DNA of 64,000 nucleotides, from NCBI GenBank assembly GCA_023206055.1, contig CP065367.1, positions 1,736,001 through 1,800,000 on the forward strand, read 5' to 3'. Positions 51,317 to 60,126 of the stretch are shown one piece after another. Every line of letters starts with the position of its first letter. Position 1 is the first letter of the stretch. This stretch comes from Vibrio cyclitrophicus. Its GTDB lineage: Bacteria > Pseudomonadota > Gammaproteobacteria > Enterobacterales > Vibrionaceae. The notes under the pieces are model-generated. The model had not been told where the DNA came from. It saw nothing but the letters and a program-made list of their open reading frames with translations, and did not search any database. The position numbers were made by a program, and so were the translations under genes.

Positions 51317-53125
51317 ATGAATCGTAAATTTAATAAGCTGACATTATTACTGCCTATCGCGGTTAGTTCTGCTCTAGTAGGGTGTTCTCAATCAACGACA
51401 AAGCCGGCAACATCATCTCAAACGTCACTTGATGCTTTTAGCCTTCAATGCCAATCCATTCAACAACCGAACAAGACAGATGCCGCTGTTACTGGGATTA
51501 GTCTGGTTGGTCGTGCTATTGCTGACGCCCCATTTGATACTTCTGCAGCCGAAATCGTCAGCTACGATTCATGTACCGACAAGCTTTATGTTGTGAACGC
51601 TCAAGCGCAGAAAGTCGATGTGTTGTCGATGAACGCTGACAGCGCCCCAACATCTGAGGGTTCTATCGACCTTCAATCAGCCGCTGCGGCTTCGGGTATT
51701 AATATCGGTGCAGCGAACAGTGTGTCGACTCACCAAGGATTAGTTGCTGTCGCGATTGAAAATGCTGACAAGCAACAGAACGGCATCATTGCACTTTATC
51801 GTTCAGACACGTTAGAGCTGATCACCACATACACTGCTGGCGCATTGCCAGACATGGTGAGCTTCTCGAAAGACGGCCGTTACATCGCATCAGCAAACGA
51901 AGGTGAGCCGAATGCAGATTACAGCATTGATCCTGAAGGCTCTGTGACGCTGGTTGATTTAGCTAATGGTCCTTTACAAGCAAAAGTGACTCAAATTGAT
52001 TTCAAGGAATTCAATCAAGGTCAGCCTCGCCATGAAGAATTGACTGGCAAGGTTCGAATTTCAGCGCCTAATGCGACTGTGGCTCAAGATCTAGAACCGG
52101 AATATCTAACGTTTGCGGATAACGGTAAGCTCTACGTTGCCTTGCAAGAGAACAATGCATTGGCAGCGATTGACGTGGCGAGTGCAGAAGTGGATGTGAT
52201 TTTGGGACTAGGCGGAAAACCTTGGGATACTGCTCAGTTGGATGCGTCAAACAAAGACAAAAACATCGGTAACCTACAAAATTATCCAATGTTGGAAGGC
52301 CTTTACATGCCAGACAGCATCACTAGCTACAGTGTTGATGGTAACACCTACATTGTGACAGCAAACGAAGGTGATGGCCGTGAATATGGCATTAAGACGA
52401 CACAAAAAGTGTGTGATGATAAAGGGTTTGAGTGGGATGGTGATGACTATAAAGGCACCGAAAACTACACCACAGAAAGAGACTTTTGTATCGCTTATGT
52501 CGATGAAGTACGCGGCAAGAAGTTAGATGTTGAGGCTAACCACCCATTGGCAGGTGCATTGAAAGACAATAAGCAACTTGCTCGCCTTAAGGTGATTAAG
52601 CCACAAGCAACACTTGCTGCTGACCAAAAAGTTCAAGCATTCGGTAGCCGTTCTTTCTCTATCTGGGATGAGTCAGGTGAGCTAGTGTTTGATAGCGGTG
52701 ATGACTTTGCTCGAATCGTTCTTGATCAAGATCCTGCAAACTTCAATAGCACCAATGATAACAACCAAAGTGGCGACGATCGCAGTGATGACAAAGGGGT
52801 TGAGCCTGAAGCGATCGAAGTGGCTGAGATTAACGGTAAGCACTATGCCTTTATTGGTCTTGAGCGCCAAGGTGGCATCATAATTTACGACGTAACACAG
52901 CCTAAAAACGCAAGTTTCATCAGCTACTTGAACAACCGAGACTTTACACAACCAGTGTGTACCAAGGTTGATGAAGACGGTGATTGCGACAACGATACCT
53001 ATAACTCGAAAGCGGGTGACTTAGGCCCAGAGTCAATCAAGTATTTCACTCGCTCTGGTAACCACTTTATTGCGGTTGGCAACGAAGTGAGTGGTAGCAC
53101 ATCCGTTTATCGCGTTGAGTTCTAA
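51317..53125 (+). CDS. Choice-of-anchor I family beta-propeller lipoprotein
   Basis: A 602-residue exported lipoprotein, lipobox LVGC (Cys23). The mature protein is a beta-propeller-like chain with repeated units such as IVSYDSCTDKLYVVNAQAQK, DMVSFSKDGRYIASANEGEP and AEFLTFADNGKLYVALQENN-type blades, and GPESIKYFTRSGNHFIAVGN near the end. It matches the family called choice-of-anchor I, often fused to or paired with nucleotidase or alkaline-phosphatase-like enzymes. Acidic calcium-like patches (DQDPANFNSTNDNNQSGDDR) may bind metals. Function is not established. Confidence 0.8.
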   Translation: MNRKFNKLTLLLPIAVSSALVGCSQSTTKPATSSQTSLDAFSLQCQSIQQPNKTDAAVTGISLVGRAIADAPFDTSAAEIVSYDSCTDKLYVVNAQAQKVDVLSMNADSAPTSEGSIDLQSAAAASGINIGAANSVSTHQGLVAVAIENADKQQNGIIALYRSDTLELITTYTAGALPDMVSFSKDGRYIASANEGEPNADYSIDPEGSVTLVDLANGPLQAKVTQIDFKEFNQGQPRHEELTGKVRISAPNATVAQDLEPEYLTFADNGKLYVALQENNALAAIDVASAEVDVILGLGGKPWDTAQLDASNKDKNIGNLQNYPMLEGLYMPDSITSYSVDGNTYIVTANEGDGREYGIKTTQKVCDDKGFEWDGDDYKGTENYTTERDFCIAYVDEVRGKKLDVEANHPLAGALKDNKQLARLKVIKPQATLAADQKVQAFGSRSFSIWDESGELVFDSGDDFARIVLDQDPANFNSTNDNNQSGDDRSDDKGVEPEAIEVAEINGKHYAFIGLERQGGIIIYDVTQPKNASFISYLNNRDFTQPVCTKVDEDGDCDNDTYNSKAGDLGPESIKYFTRSGNHFIAVGNEVSGSTSVYRVEF

Positions 53126-53161
53126 TCTCGCTTATCGCTAGCAATTAGATTGAATCAAAAC

Positions 53162-53199
53162 AAAAGCGCCACGACTTGTAAAGTCGTGGCGCTTTTTTA
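53162..53199. terminator. Bidirectional terminator after the propeller lipoprotein
   Basis: AAAAGCGCCACGACTT / AAGTCGTGGCGCTTTTTT is a 16-bp perfect stem with a 4-nt loop between convergent genes. Confidence 0.9.
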
Positions 53200-53232
53200 T
53201 TTCATCGCTGATTTAGTAGCAATAGCAAAGGC

Positions 53233-53952
53233 CTATGGCTGTTGCTTAGTTGGTGCTAGAGCGATTTCACGGATACATACGTTCTGTGGTTGTTGGTAAG
53301 CGAATGATACAGCGCGTGCAATGTCGTCAGCTGCCAATACGCCGCCCATGTCTTCTTTCCAAGAATCGTAACCGTCTTTGATCTCTTGAGATGTAGTGTG
53401 AGACAGAAGCTCAGTTTCTACAGCACCTGGTGCGATAGTCGTAACACGAACATTTGAAGCTGCTACTTCTTCACGAACGTTCTCAGAAATAGCGTGAACC
53501 GCGAACTTAGTACCACAGTAAGCAGCGTGGCTTGGGAATGTTTTCTTACCCGCGATAGAGCTGATGTTGATGATAGTACCTGTGTTGCGTTCCATCATCG
53601 GAGCAAGTACAGACTGCATGCCGTTTAAAAGACCAATTACGTTCACGTCGAACATTGTCTTCCACTCTTGCGCATCTTGAGTATCGATTTGACCAAGCAG
53701 CATTGCACCAGCGTTGTTGATAAGAGCATCTACAGGGCCAAATTTCGCTTCACCCTGTGCGATTGCTGCATCAAAAGACGCTTTATCTGTTACGTCTACT
53801 TTCACTGATAGTGAGTTTGGTAGGTTTAGTGCTTCAAGGCGATCAATACGACGAGCTAAAAGTAGCAGAGGGTGACCTTCATCGCTTAGACGACGAGCGA
53901 TTGCTTCACCAATACCAGAGCTTGCACCTGTAATTACGATTAGTTTTTTCAT
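53233..53952 (-). CDS. Short-chain dehydrogenase (YdfG-like)
   Basis: A 239-residue NAD(P)-dependent oxidoreductase of the classical SDR type. The cofactor motif is TGASSGIGEA, with ARR at the position preferring NADP, NNAGAM follows, and the catalytic residues are Ser in NISSIAG and Tyr/Lys in AAYCGTKFA. It resembles E. coli YdfG, which oxidises 3-hydroxy acids and serine. A divergent LysR gene likely controls it. Substrate unknown. Confidence 0.9.
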   Translation of the reverse strand: MKKLIVITGASSGIGEAIARRLSDEGHPLLLLARRIDRLEALNLPNSLSVKVDVTDKASFDAAIAQGEAKFGPVDALINNAGAMLLGQIDTQDAQEWKTMFDVNVIGLLNGMQSVLAPMMERNTGTIINISSIAGKKTFPSHAAYCGTKFAVHAISENVREEVAASNVRVTTIAPGAVETELLSHTTSQEIKDGYDSWKEDMGGVLAADDIARAVSFAYQQPQNVCIREIALAPTKQQP

Positions 53953-54178
53953 TTTATTTCCTCTGTACTTTTATTGCGTCGGTTGGCTACGACGTGTTGT
54001 TTAAGTGCATTCGAATCAAGTGTTTGTTGCCTTGCTTCGTTGCGATGGAGGTATATTAAGGAAAATATCATTGTTGATATATAGCGCTTTACTTGAAACA
54101 CTGTTGCTGTGGTGCAACAATAAAGATGTTTACGTTATAGCTTCATATCTTAGTAATTTCACAAGTAAGTTGGCGGCC

Positions 54179-55084
54179 ATGCTCAATCAAATTAACCTGT
54201 CTGATATTCGTTCTTTCGTGCTTATCGCTCGTTTAGGTAACTTCACTAAAGCAGCGGAGGAGCTTGACGTGTCGCGATCCCACGTATCACGCCAAGTGAG
54301 TAGCTTAGAAAAACAGATGGGAGTGACCCTGTTTATCCGTACTACTCGAACTTTAAGGCTGACGCACGCAGGGCAAGATCTGTACGCGAGATGTGAACAA
54401 GCCTTAGATAATATAGACCAAGCTCTGATTGCTGCTGTGAATGACGTCGAAGAAGTACGTGGTGACATAAAAGTAAACTGTGTCGGTGGTTATCTTGGTG
54501 AAGTGATCATTGCGGATCTAGTGAATGAGTTCATGCAACTCTACCCAGACATCAGTATTAGCCTTGATTTCAGCAGTAACCGAGTCGACTTGATTGAAGA
54601 CGCGTTTGATATCGCTTTTCGCATGGGAAGCTTAGAAGACGCGGGCTTTATCGCAAGAAAGCTTTTGGACATAGAGATGGGAACACTCGCAAGCCCTGAG
54701 TATTTCGCTCGCAAAGGGAAGCCTAACCACCCTAAAGATCTGATCCACCATGATTGTTTAACGGGGTCGGTGCGCAAGTGGAGTTTTCAAGCGTTGGATG
54801 ACACCAAGAAAACGGTCGATGTGCATGTGACGGGCAGACTGCAATGTAAAAATGGGCGAGTGTTGGTACAGGGCGCGAAGTCGGGCAACGGGATTATTCG
54901 TGTACCTACCATCTATTGCTTACAAGAGCTCCATGACGGGCAATTGGAACAGGTGTTTGATGAGTGGATAGTACCTAAGGTCGACTTTTCAGCGATCTAC
55001 CATCGAGACCGCTATCAACCGAGCCGAATTCGAACCTTCATTGATTTTGTAAAAGGTCGCTTCGAGCAAATGCCAGTCAGTTAA
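54179..55084 (+). CDS. LysR-family transcriptional regulator
   Basis: A 301-residue regulator. The DNA-binding domain has NLSDIRSFVLIARLGNFTKA and DVSRSHVSRQVSSLEKQMG. The CrgA-like sensor has VNCVGGYLGEVIIADL and DIAFRMGSLEDAGFIARKL. The start is taken at the ATG before LNQINLSDIR, since the upstream 58 codons do not resemble the family. It is divergent from the SDR gene (226-bp gap), the likely target. Confidence 0.88.
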   Translation: MLNQINLSDIRSFVLIARLGNFTKAAEELDVSRSHVSRQVSSLEKQMGVTLFIRTTRTLRLTHAGQDLYARCEQALDNIDQALIAAVNDVEEVRGDIKVNCVGGYLGEVIIADLVNEFMQLYPDISISLDFSSNRVDLIEDAFDIAFRMGSLEDAGFIARKLLDIEMGTLASPEYFARKGKPNHPKDLIHHDCLTGSVRKWSFQALDDTKKTVDVHVTGRLQCKNGRVLVQGAKSGNGIIRVPTIYCLQELHDGQLEQVFDEWIVPKVDFSAIYHRDRYQPSRIRTFIDFVKGRFEQMPVS

Positions 55085-55124
55085 GTGTGCTTACTGTGTC
55101 TGCGATTCGTTTGACTGGTTTGGG

Positions 55125-55463
55125 CTACATCTCGTCGATTTCGTTTTGCAGGCTTTCCAGTTGGTCCAGAATCAGCAAAAACTTCTCACCAAAGGGTGTT
55201 ACTTGATACTCAACTCTTGGTGGGAGTTCGTTGAACATTTGCTTGTCTAAAATCCCAAACTCCACATTTCGCTTCAAACATTCATTCAGTACCTTGGTCG
55301 ATAACCCTTCGACCGAACGCACCATTTCACCGGGGCGATTGATGCCATTTGCCAATAATTGGTAAACCGTTAGCGACCATTTACAGCCGTAGATGGTTTC
55401 GACCATGCGAGCGGAACGCTCTGGTGCTGATTTTCTTGAAAAAAAGTTTTCCTGATTTTTCAT
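55125..55463 (-). CDS. HxlR-family transcriptional regulator
   Basis: A 112-residue winged-helix regulator. ETIYGCKWSLTVYQLLANGI is the HxlR signature with the conserved Cys that senses reactive electrophiles or disulfide stress in several members (YodB, HypR). The wing is in LPPRVEYQVTPFGEKFL. It is divergent from an SDR gene over a 105-bp gap with GTAC-containing repeats, the standard layout for a regulator and its target. Confidence 0.9.
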   Translation of the reverse strand: MKNQENFFSRKSAPERSARMVETIYGCKWSLTVYQLLANGINRPGEMVRSVEGLSTKVLNECLKRNVEFGILDKQMFNELPPRVEYQVTPFGEKFLLILDQLESLQNEIDEM

Positions 55464-55469
55464 AAAGAT

Positions 55470-55504
55470 GTACCAATAAGTACCTACCTAACCGATTTGT
55501 ACTT
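55470..55504. promoter_or_regulatory. Putative HxlR operator
   Basis: GTACCAATAAGTAC is followed by GTACTT 16 nt later; AAGTAC and GTACTT form an inverted repeat. The repeats sit just upstream of the HxlR start and in the promoter zone of the SDR gene. Confidence 0.45.
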
Positions 55505-55568
55505 ACTATTCATAGTGTTAGTTCAAAGCCTAAGATTACCACGTTCACATGACTTAGGAGATAACAAA

Positions 55569-56336
55569 ATGAACTTCACTAAAAATGGTATTGCAGTAGT
55601 AATCGGTGGCACAAGTGGTATGGGCTTTGAAACAGCGAAGCAGTTAGTCGCTCAAAACATCCATGTTTTGGTTGTTGGCAATAACCCAACTAAGTTAGAT
55701 AAAGCGGTGTCTGAACTTCAATCATTAGGCCACGCTTCTGGTTGGCAAGCTAACCTTTATGATGATGCGAGTGTGTCTCGTCTTATCGAACACCTTGAGT
55801 CGTTAGATGAAGGTATTGGTTACCTTGTGAATGCTGCAGGTTACTTCAACCCTAAAGCGTTTATTGAGCACCAAGAATCTGATTACGAGCAATACATGCA
55901 GCTTAATAAAGCAACCTTCTTCATCACTCAAGCGATAAGCAAATTGATGATCAAGAATGGCGGTGGCAGTGTGGTTAACGTTGGTTCTATGTGGGGTAAG
56001 CAAGCAATAAAAGCGACGCCATCTTCTGCCTATTCAATGGCTAAAGCTGGCCTGCACTCATTAACACAACACATGGCAATGGAACTGGCTGAGCATAACA
56101 TTCGTGTGAATGCCGTGTCTCCTGCTGTGGTTAAAACGCCGATTTACGAATCTTTCATTAAACCAGAAGAAGTGGATCAAGCGTTAGAAGGCTTCAACGC
56201 GTTCCACCCAATTGGTCGAGTCGGTTTGCCGAAAGACATTGCCAATAGCATCTCTTTCTTACTGTCAGACAGTGCCGATTGGGTAACGGGTGCAATCTGG
56301 GATGTTGATGGAGGTGTGATTGCTGGCCGCAATTAA
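55569..56336 (+). CDS. Short-chain dehydrogenase/reductase
   Basis: A 255-residue SDR. The cofactor loop is IGGTSGMGFETA, and the NAG motif reads NAAGYF. Catalytic Ser is in VGSMWGK and the Tyr/Lys in SAYSMAKAG. The C-terminus ends GAIWDVDGGVIAGRN, as in FabG-like SDRs. The ATG after GGAGATAACAAA is well supported. Divergent from HxlR, it may reduce a quinone or carbonyl compound under electrophile stress; this is inference. Confidence 0.9.
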   Translation: MNFTKNGIAVVIGGTSGMGFETAKQLVAQNIHVLVVGNNPTKLDKAVSELQSLGHASGWQANLYDDASVSRLIEHLESLDEGIGYLVNAAGYFNPKAFIEHQESDYEQYMQLNKATFFITQAISKLMIKNGGGSVVNVGSMWGKQAIKATPSSAYSMAKAGLHSLTQHMAMELAEHNIRVNAVSPAVVKTPIYESFIKPEEVDQALEGFNAFHPIGRVGLPKDIANSISFLLSDSADWVTGAIWDVDGGVIAGRN

Positions 56337-56470
56337 TTAGGATTCTTTTTAGGTGGCTGTCGTGCAGGAAAATAACAGCGAGATGGCCTCCTTGATGAGT
56401 ATTCGCGTAGAATAAAAGCTAGAAAGATAATAAGAATAATTAAAACGATAACAAGAGTAAGGTCGCCACT

Positions 56471-57124
56471 ATGTTCAACATGGACTTTTCAAAAAAGCTG
56501 GTTATTGAAACCGAATCATTAGACTGGATTGCAAGCCCTGCCAAAGGGGTTTGGCGCAAGCCGCTTGAAAGAGAAGAGAAAGAATCGGGTCACACGACTA
56601 GCGTCGTAAAGTACGATCCTGAATCTTCGTTTTCTGAGCACCCGCATCCGCAAGGTGAAGAGATCTTCGTGTTAGAGGGTGTTTTCTCTGATGAAACCGG
56701 AGATTTCCCTGCAGGTACTTATATCCGTAATCCCCCGGGCAGTGCGCATTCTCCATCAAGTAGAAATGGCTGCACGATCTTGGTTAAGCTTAATCAGTTT
56801 GATGCGAGAGACTTAACTCAAGTTCGTATCAATACTTTAGAAACGGAATGGCTTCCGGGCATCGGTGGATTACAAGTGATGCCACTGCATGGTTTTGAGC
56901 ACGAAAATGTGGCCTTGGTGAAATGGCCAGTTGGCGAACGTTTTCAGCCACATCGTCATTTTGGTGGTGAAGAGATCTTTGTGTTGTCGGGCACCTTTAA
57001 AGATGAACATGGCGAGTATCCAAAACACACATGGATGCGCAGCCCCCACATGAGCGAACATTTCCCTTATGTGGAAGAAGATACGGTCATCTTAGTCAAA
57101 ACTGGACACCTGCCGATCGATTAG
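56471..57124 (+). CDS. Double-cupin ChrR-like protein
   Basis: A 217-residue protein with two cupin repeats. The first has SFSEHPHPQGEEIFVLEGVF and GTYIRNPPGSAH; the second has ERFQPHRHFGGEEIFVLSGT and HTWMRSPHMSEHFP. Each supplies the metal-binding His/Glu set. The ChrR cupin domain of anti-sigma factors is the nearest family, but the zinc-binding anti-sigma domain is absent, so it is more likely a metalloenzyme or sensor. It follows the SDR gene by 134 bp and may share its role. Confidence 0.85.
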   Translation: MFNMDFSKKLVIETESLDWIASPAKGVWRKPLEREEKESGHTTSVVKYDPESSFSEHPHPQGEEIFVLEGVFSDETGDFPAGTYIRNPPGSAHSPSSRNGCTILVKLNQFDARDLTQVRINTLETEWLPGIGGLQVMPLHGFEHENVALVKWPVGERFQPHRHFGGEEIFVLSGTFKDEHGEYPKHTWMRSPHMSEHFPYVEEDTVILVKTGHLPID

Positions 57125-57179
57125 CTCGCGCCATAACTGAGCCATTGTTTTGGTTTCCATTGTTTTGGTCTGGAATAAA

Positions 57180-57368
57180 TCAATGAACTTGTTCTCTGTA
57201 GATACCCGGTGATACTCCTTTCCAATTGCTGTACGCACGAATAAATGAGTTCGCTTCTTTGAATCCCAGTAAGAAGGATATATCGCCCAGTGACAGTGTC
57301 GATTTTTCCAAATAGTGATTGGCTAATTCACCTTTGACTAACGATATCAAGTCCGGGGATGTTTCAAG
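57180..57368 (-). pseudogene. AraC-family regulator remnant (C-terminal helix-turn-helix only)
   Basis: On the minus strand an open stretch of 62 codons ends in a stop and reads LANHYLEKSTLSLGDISFLL then GFKEANSFIRAYSNWKGVSP and GIYREQVH. This is the last helix-turn-helix and terminal signature of an AraC regulator. No start codon or sensor domain precedes it: a stop lies just upstream in frame, and no continuing frame is seen. It is a gene decay remnant. Confidence 0.8.
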
Positions 57369-57414
57369 TTACATAGGTCATTAGACATACTGATAGAGAT
57401 ATTTAAACCCCAAA

Positions 57415-57450
57415 ATACAAAAATCCGATATCAATGGTGATATCGGATTT
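57415..57450 (-). terminator. Terminator of the membrane-anchored unknown
   Basis: AAATCCGATATCA / TGATATCGGATTT, a 13-bp perfect stem, is followed on the minus strand by TTGTATTTTGG. Confidence 0.8.
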
Positions 57451-57497
57451 GAACTCAATAATTCAGAGTTCCAGCACGCTCTCCTCTCACGAAGTCT

Positions 57498-58352
57498 TTA
57501 CATGTAATGATGTACGGATAATCGGGTGTCTATCGCCTTTTCGTTAATGTCAGGTAAAGGTCGATACAAGCTTCGGGTAATGTCCGTTAATACTTGGTCG
57601 TACACTTTTGAAACGACGGTTGATATATCGCTTGTCAATTCGTACATGGTATCTGCCGGTTGATTTGCTTCGGTACTTGATGCGATCTCGGTAAGTGCAT
57701 GCATCGCACGTGTGCAAATGGGTGACCCACTGCTTATAGGACAGATAATCGATAATTGGTTAAGTTTTCTGTGTGTCTGAGAGGCGTAGAATTTGAATCT
57801 CGCATACTCTTCTGGCTTCTCCATATCAGGTATACACATTCTCAGCTTGGTCAATATCTCCATGCAATCTAAGATCTGTTGCCAATTCATGTGATATTCA
57901 CGGCTCATGTCTTCACGCTCAGACTGAATCAGCCAGATGATCATCACTTCATCCATCAAGAACATGCTATGGCGAATTGTTTTGCCATGAATTGATTGGT
58001 TACGTACCAAAGTTCGGTTTTGCCAGTCACTGTGCATGGCGATGAGCTTGAGGTGAAAGATACGATACATAGGGCGACTATCGAACGAGACATGAGATTG
58101 AAGTAGCTCAGATACCTCAAGTATGTTGTCGTAAATCTCGTTCACTTTACGAATCGAGTCGCTAGACAATTTATAAGCTAGAGCGTAATGCGTGGCCGCG
58201 CGATGTTTGCGTGATAACAACAATAACTCTCGAAGCAGAACTAAGGTTTCAAACCTGTGTGATAACGCTGTTTGTCTCTTCCTTGAGAAATGAAACAGGG
58301 CCGCAAGTACTAATAGGGATAAACCCACTGAAATAACTACAAACATATTCAA
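57498..58352 (-). CDS. Membrane-anchored helical protein of unknown function (NIT-like)
   Basis: A 284-residue protein with one N-terminal membrane helix (about residues 4-22) and a long, mainly helical body. The segment LVLLRELLLLSRKHRAATHY resembles the start of nitrate/nitrite-sensing (NIT) domains, where a similar LxxERG helix occurs, but the Gly after Arg is missing. No kinase, cyclase or chemoreceptor output domain follows. Function unknown; a sensor partner is possible. Confidence 0.65.
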   Translation of the reverse strand: MNMFVVISVGLSLLVLAALFHFSRKRQTALSHRFETLVLLRELLLLSRKHRAATHYALAYKLSSDSIRKVNEIYDNILEVSELLQSHVSFDSRPMYRIFHLKLIAMHSDWQNRTLVRNQSIHGKTIRHSMFLMDEVMIIWLIQSEREDMSREYHMNWQQILDCMEILTKLRMCIPDMEKPEEYARFKFYASQTHRKLNQLSIICPISSGSPICTRAMHALTEIASSTEANQPADTMYELTSDISTVVSKVYDQVLTDITRSLYRPLPDINEKAIDTRLSVHHYM

Positions 58353-58734
58353 CTCCTAATATTTGTATACCTACTTAGTGGTAGTGCAGACACCGTGCCA
58401 AAATTAATAAGTGTTATATTTCAGTGCCTTATGATTTCTCTCGAATTATGAATGATCGATTATGGTGCATAACTTCACCATTCGAGTGAATGCTTCTCAT
58501 GTTTTGCAGGATTTTTTGAGAGGTTACGCTTTTCTAACGATTAGGTTGGGGAGGTTTCGATAAGTAGAGATACTTTGGCGATCCATCTCTGGGTTGTTTC
58601 AAGCTGCAGAAATTAAAAAGGCCTCACCCCTTATATGCTTTTAATTATAAAAAGCAGTAAGGATGAGGCCTTTCAATATTCATTTCTGAGTTTCGTTAGC
58701 TTAAAGCTAAGTGTTTAGCATTTAGGGCTAAACG
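58353..58734. other. Intergenic region between ribB and the membrane-anchored unknown
   Basis: A 382-bp gap holding only the ribB terminator near its right end and, presumably, the promoter of the leftward gene near 58353-58450. Nothing else is recognised. Confidence 0.4.
58612..58673 (-). terminator. Terminator after ribB
   Basis: AAAGGCCTCA / TGAGGCCTTT with further inner pairing (CCTTA, GCTTTT) forms a long hairpin; TTTTTAAT follows on the minus strand. Confidence 0.8.
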
Positions 58735-59391
58735 TTACGCAAGCTTAAGGTCGAACTCAGTGCGGTACATCACCATATCTTCAATGGTCAGTACTGGCAT
58801 GTTGTGAAGTTTGCCAAAAGCAACGATCTCTGGCGCTTTTGCCATCGTGCCGTCTGGGTTAGTTACTTCACATAGTACACCTGCCGATTGAAGACCAGCC
58901 ATTTGCATCAGATCCACTGTACCTTCTGTGTGGCCGCGGCGAGCAAGTACGCCACCTTTGCGAGCGCGCAGTGGGAATACGTGGCCAGGGCGAGCAAGAT
59001 CAGTAGGTTTAGCTGTTGGGTTTGCAGCTGTCTTGATCGTTGTTACACGGTCAGCGGCAGAAACACCTGTTGTTACGCCCACTTTTGCTTCGATAGTTAC
59101 GGTAAACGCTGTTTGGTTTGCGCTGTTGTTATCAACAACCATAGGTGGAAGTTCAAGTTGGTTTGCTTGCTCGTCAGTTAGACACAAGCACACGATGCCG
59201 CTACATTCGCGGATCATAAGCGCCATTTGAGCATTGGTTAGGTGTTCTACTGAGTAGATGATGTCGCCTTCGTTCTCACGATCTTCATCGTCAAGTAGAA
59301 GTACGCCACGACCTTCGCGCAGAGCTTGCAATGCGTTTTCAACGCGAGTGATTGGTTCGCCAAATTCGGAAAGTAGTGAAGACTGATTCAT
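58735..59391 (-). CDS. ribB: 3,4-dihydroxy-2-butanone-4-phosphate synthase
   Basis: The enzyme converts ribulose-5-phosphate to the four-carbon precursor of riboflavin. The active-site loop LLDDEDRENEGDIIY, RECSGIVCL, the GVSAADRVTTI stretch and RRGHTEGTVDLM are all present. Length (218) is that of the monofunctional E. coli-type RibB; no GTP cyclohydrolase domain is fused. The FMN riboswitch in its long leader indicates feedback by flavin. It stands alone, away from other rib genes. Confidence 0.96.
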   Translation of the reverse strand: MNQSSLLSEFGEPITRVENALQALREGRGVLLLDDEDRENEGDIIYSVEHLTNAQMALMIRECSGIVCLCLTDEQANQLELPPMVVDNNSANQTAFTVTIEAKVGVTTGVSAADRVTTIKTAANPTAKPTDLARPGHVFPLRARKGGVLARRGHTEGTVDLMQMAGLQSAGVLCEVTNPDGTMAKAPEIVAFGKLHNMPVLTIEDMVMYRTEFDLKLA

Positions 59392-59605
59392 GGTTTAACT
59401 CCTAAAATATCACCAGAATCAGGGCTGTATGAGGGATCTCAACCGAGCACAACAAAGCCTACTCATTACAAGTAGCTTGTACCAATCGTACTATGATTGG
59501 CTTTAGCTCATTATGGTTTTATCCAAAACGAAATGCACCCGTTCGAGTTGGAGGCATGAACCCAATAAATAGGTACGCCTTTCCAACTTAAACGAGTGTG
59601 TTTCC

Positions 59606-59746
59606 ATTCTCTCTCATCCGGACTATAACCGTCGGCTCTGGCATCTCACCAGATCTGCTGACCTCGACGAATCGAGCGCTCGCGGGCTTATCTTTAGATT
59701 TTGCTAAGGACATACCGCCGGTGGGGAATTTCGCCCCGCCCTGAGA
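59606..59746 (-). ncRNA. FMN riboswitch (RFN element) in the ribB leader
   Basis: On the minus strand the conserved RFN blocks appear in order: CAGGGCGGGGCGAAATTCCC, CACCGGCGGTA, AGCCCGCGAGC, CAGATCTGGTGAGATGCCAG, AGCCGACGGTTATAGTCCGG and ATGAGAGAGAA. The aptamer lies about 215 nt before the ribB start. The stretch between them can form AGTTGGA/TCCAACT pairing and probably holds the expression platform; no T-run terminator is evident, so control may be at translation. Confidence 0.95.
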
Positions 59747-60126
59747 ATAAAAATTAATAATCTGTTTTGCTTTGAAAGCAGGCCAGATGGTAATCCTTTC
59801 GATAGTGGATTTAAAGGACTGACAGCAAAGTTTTTCAGATTTTGACCTGGTAATCCGGTGAGTGTTCACTTTATCAGCAGAACACAATGCCTCATTGTTT
59901 AGTAAGGTACAGCTGGTCTTTGGTCGGTTTTACTGTCGGTATGCGTATAGGTGGATGGTAAAGGTTATTGGTGGTGAAGTGTGGGTTCACCGAATCAATA
60001 CTCAAGCACCGCATTAATTGAATATTGTTACACCATGACGGCTGACTGACCGTTTTGACACAAAATTGATATTGGCGATGTTAAGCTGCGATAGCATCCG
60101 ACCACTTTATCTCAAAGATCTTAGCC

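Noticed and set aside
59588..59887. 99-codon frame across the FMN riboswitch
   Set aside because: The DNA is fully explained by the RFN element; the translation has no family features.
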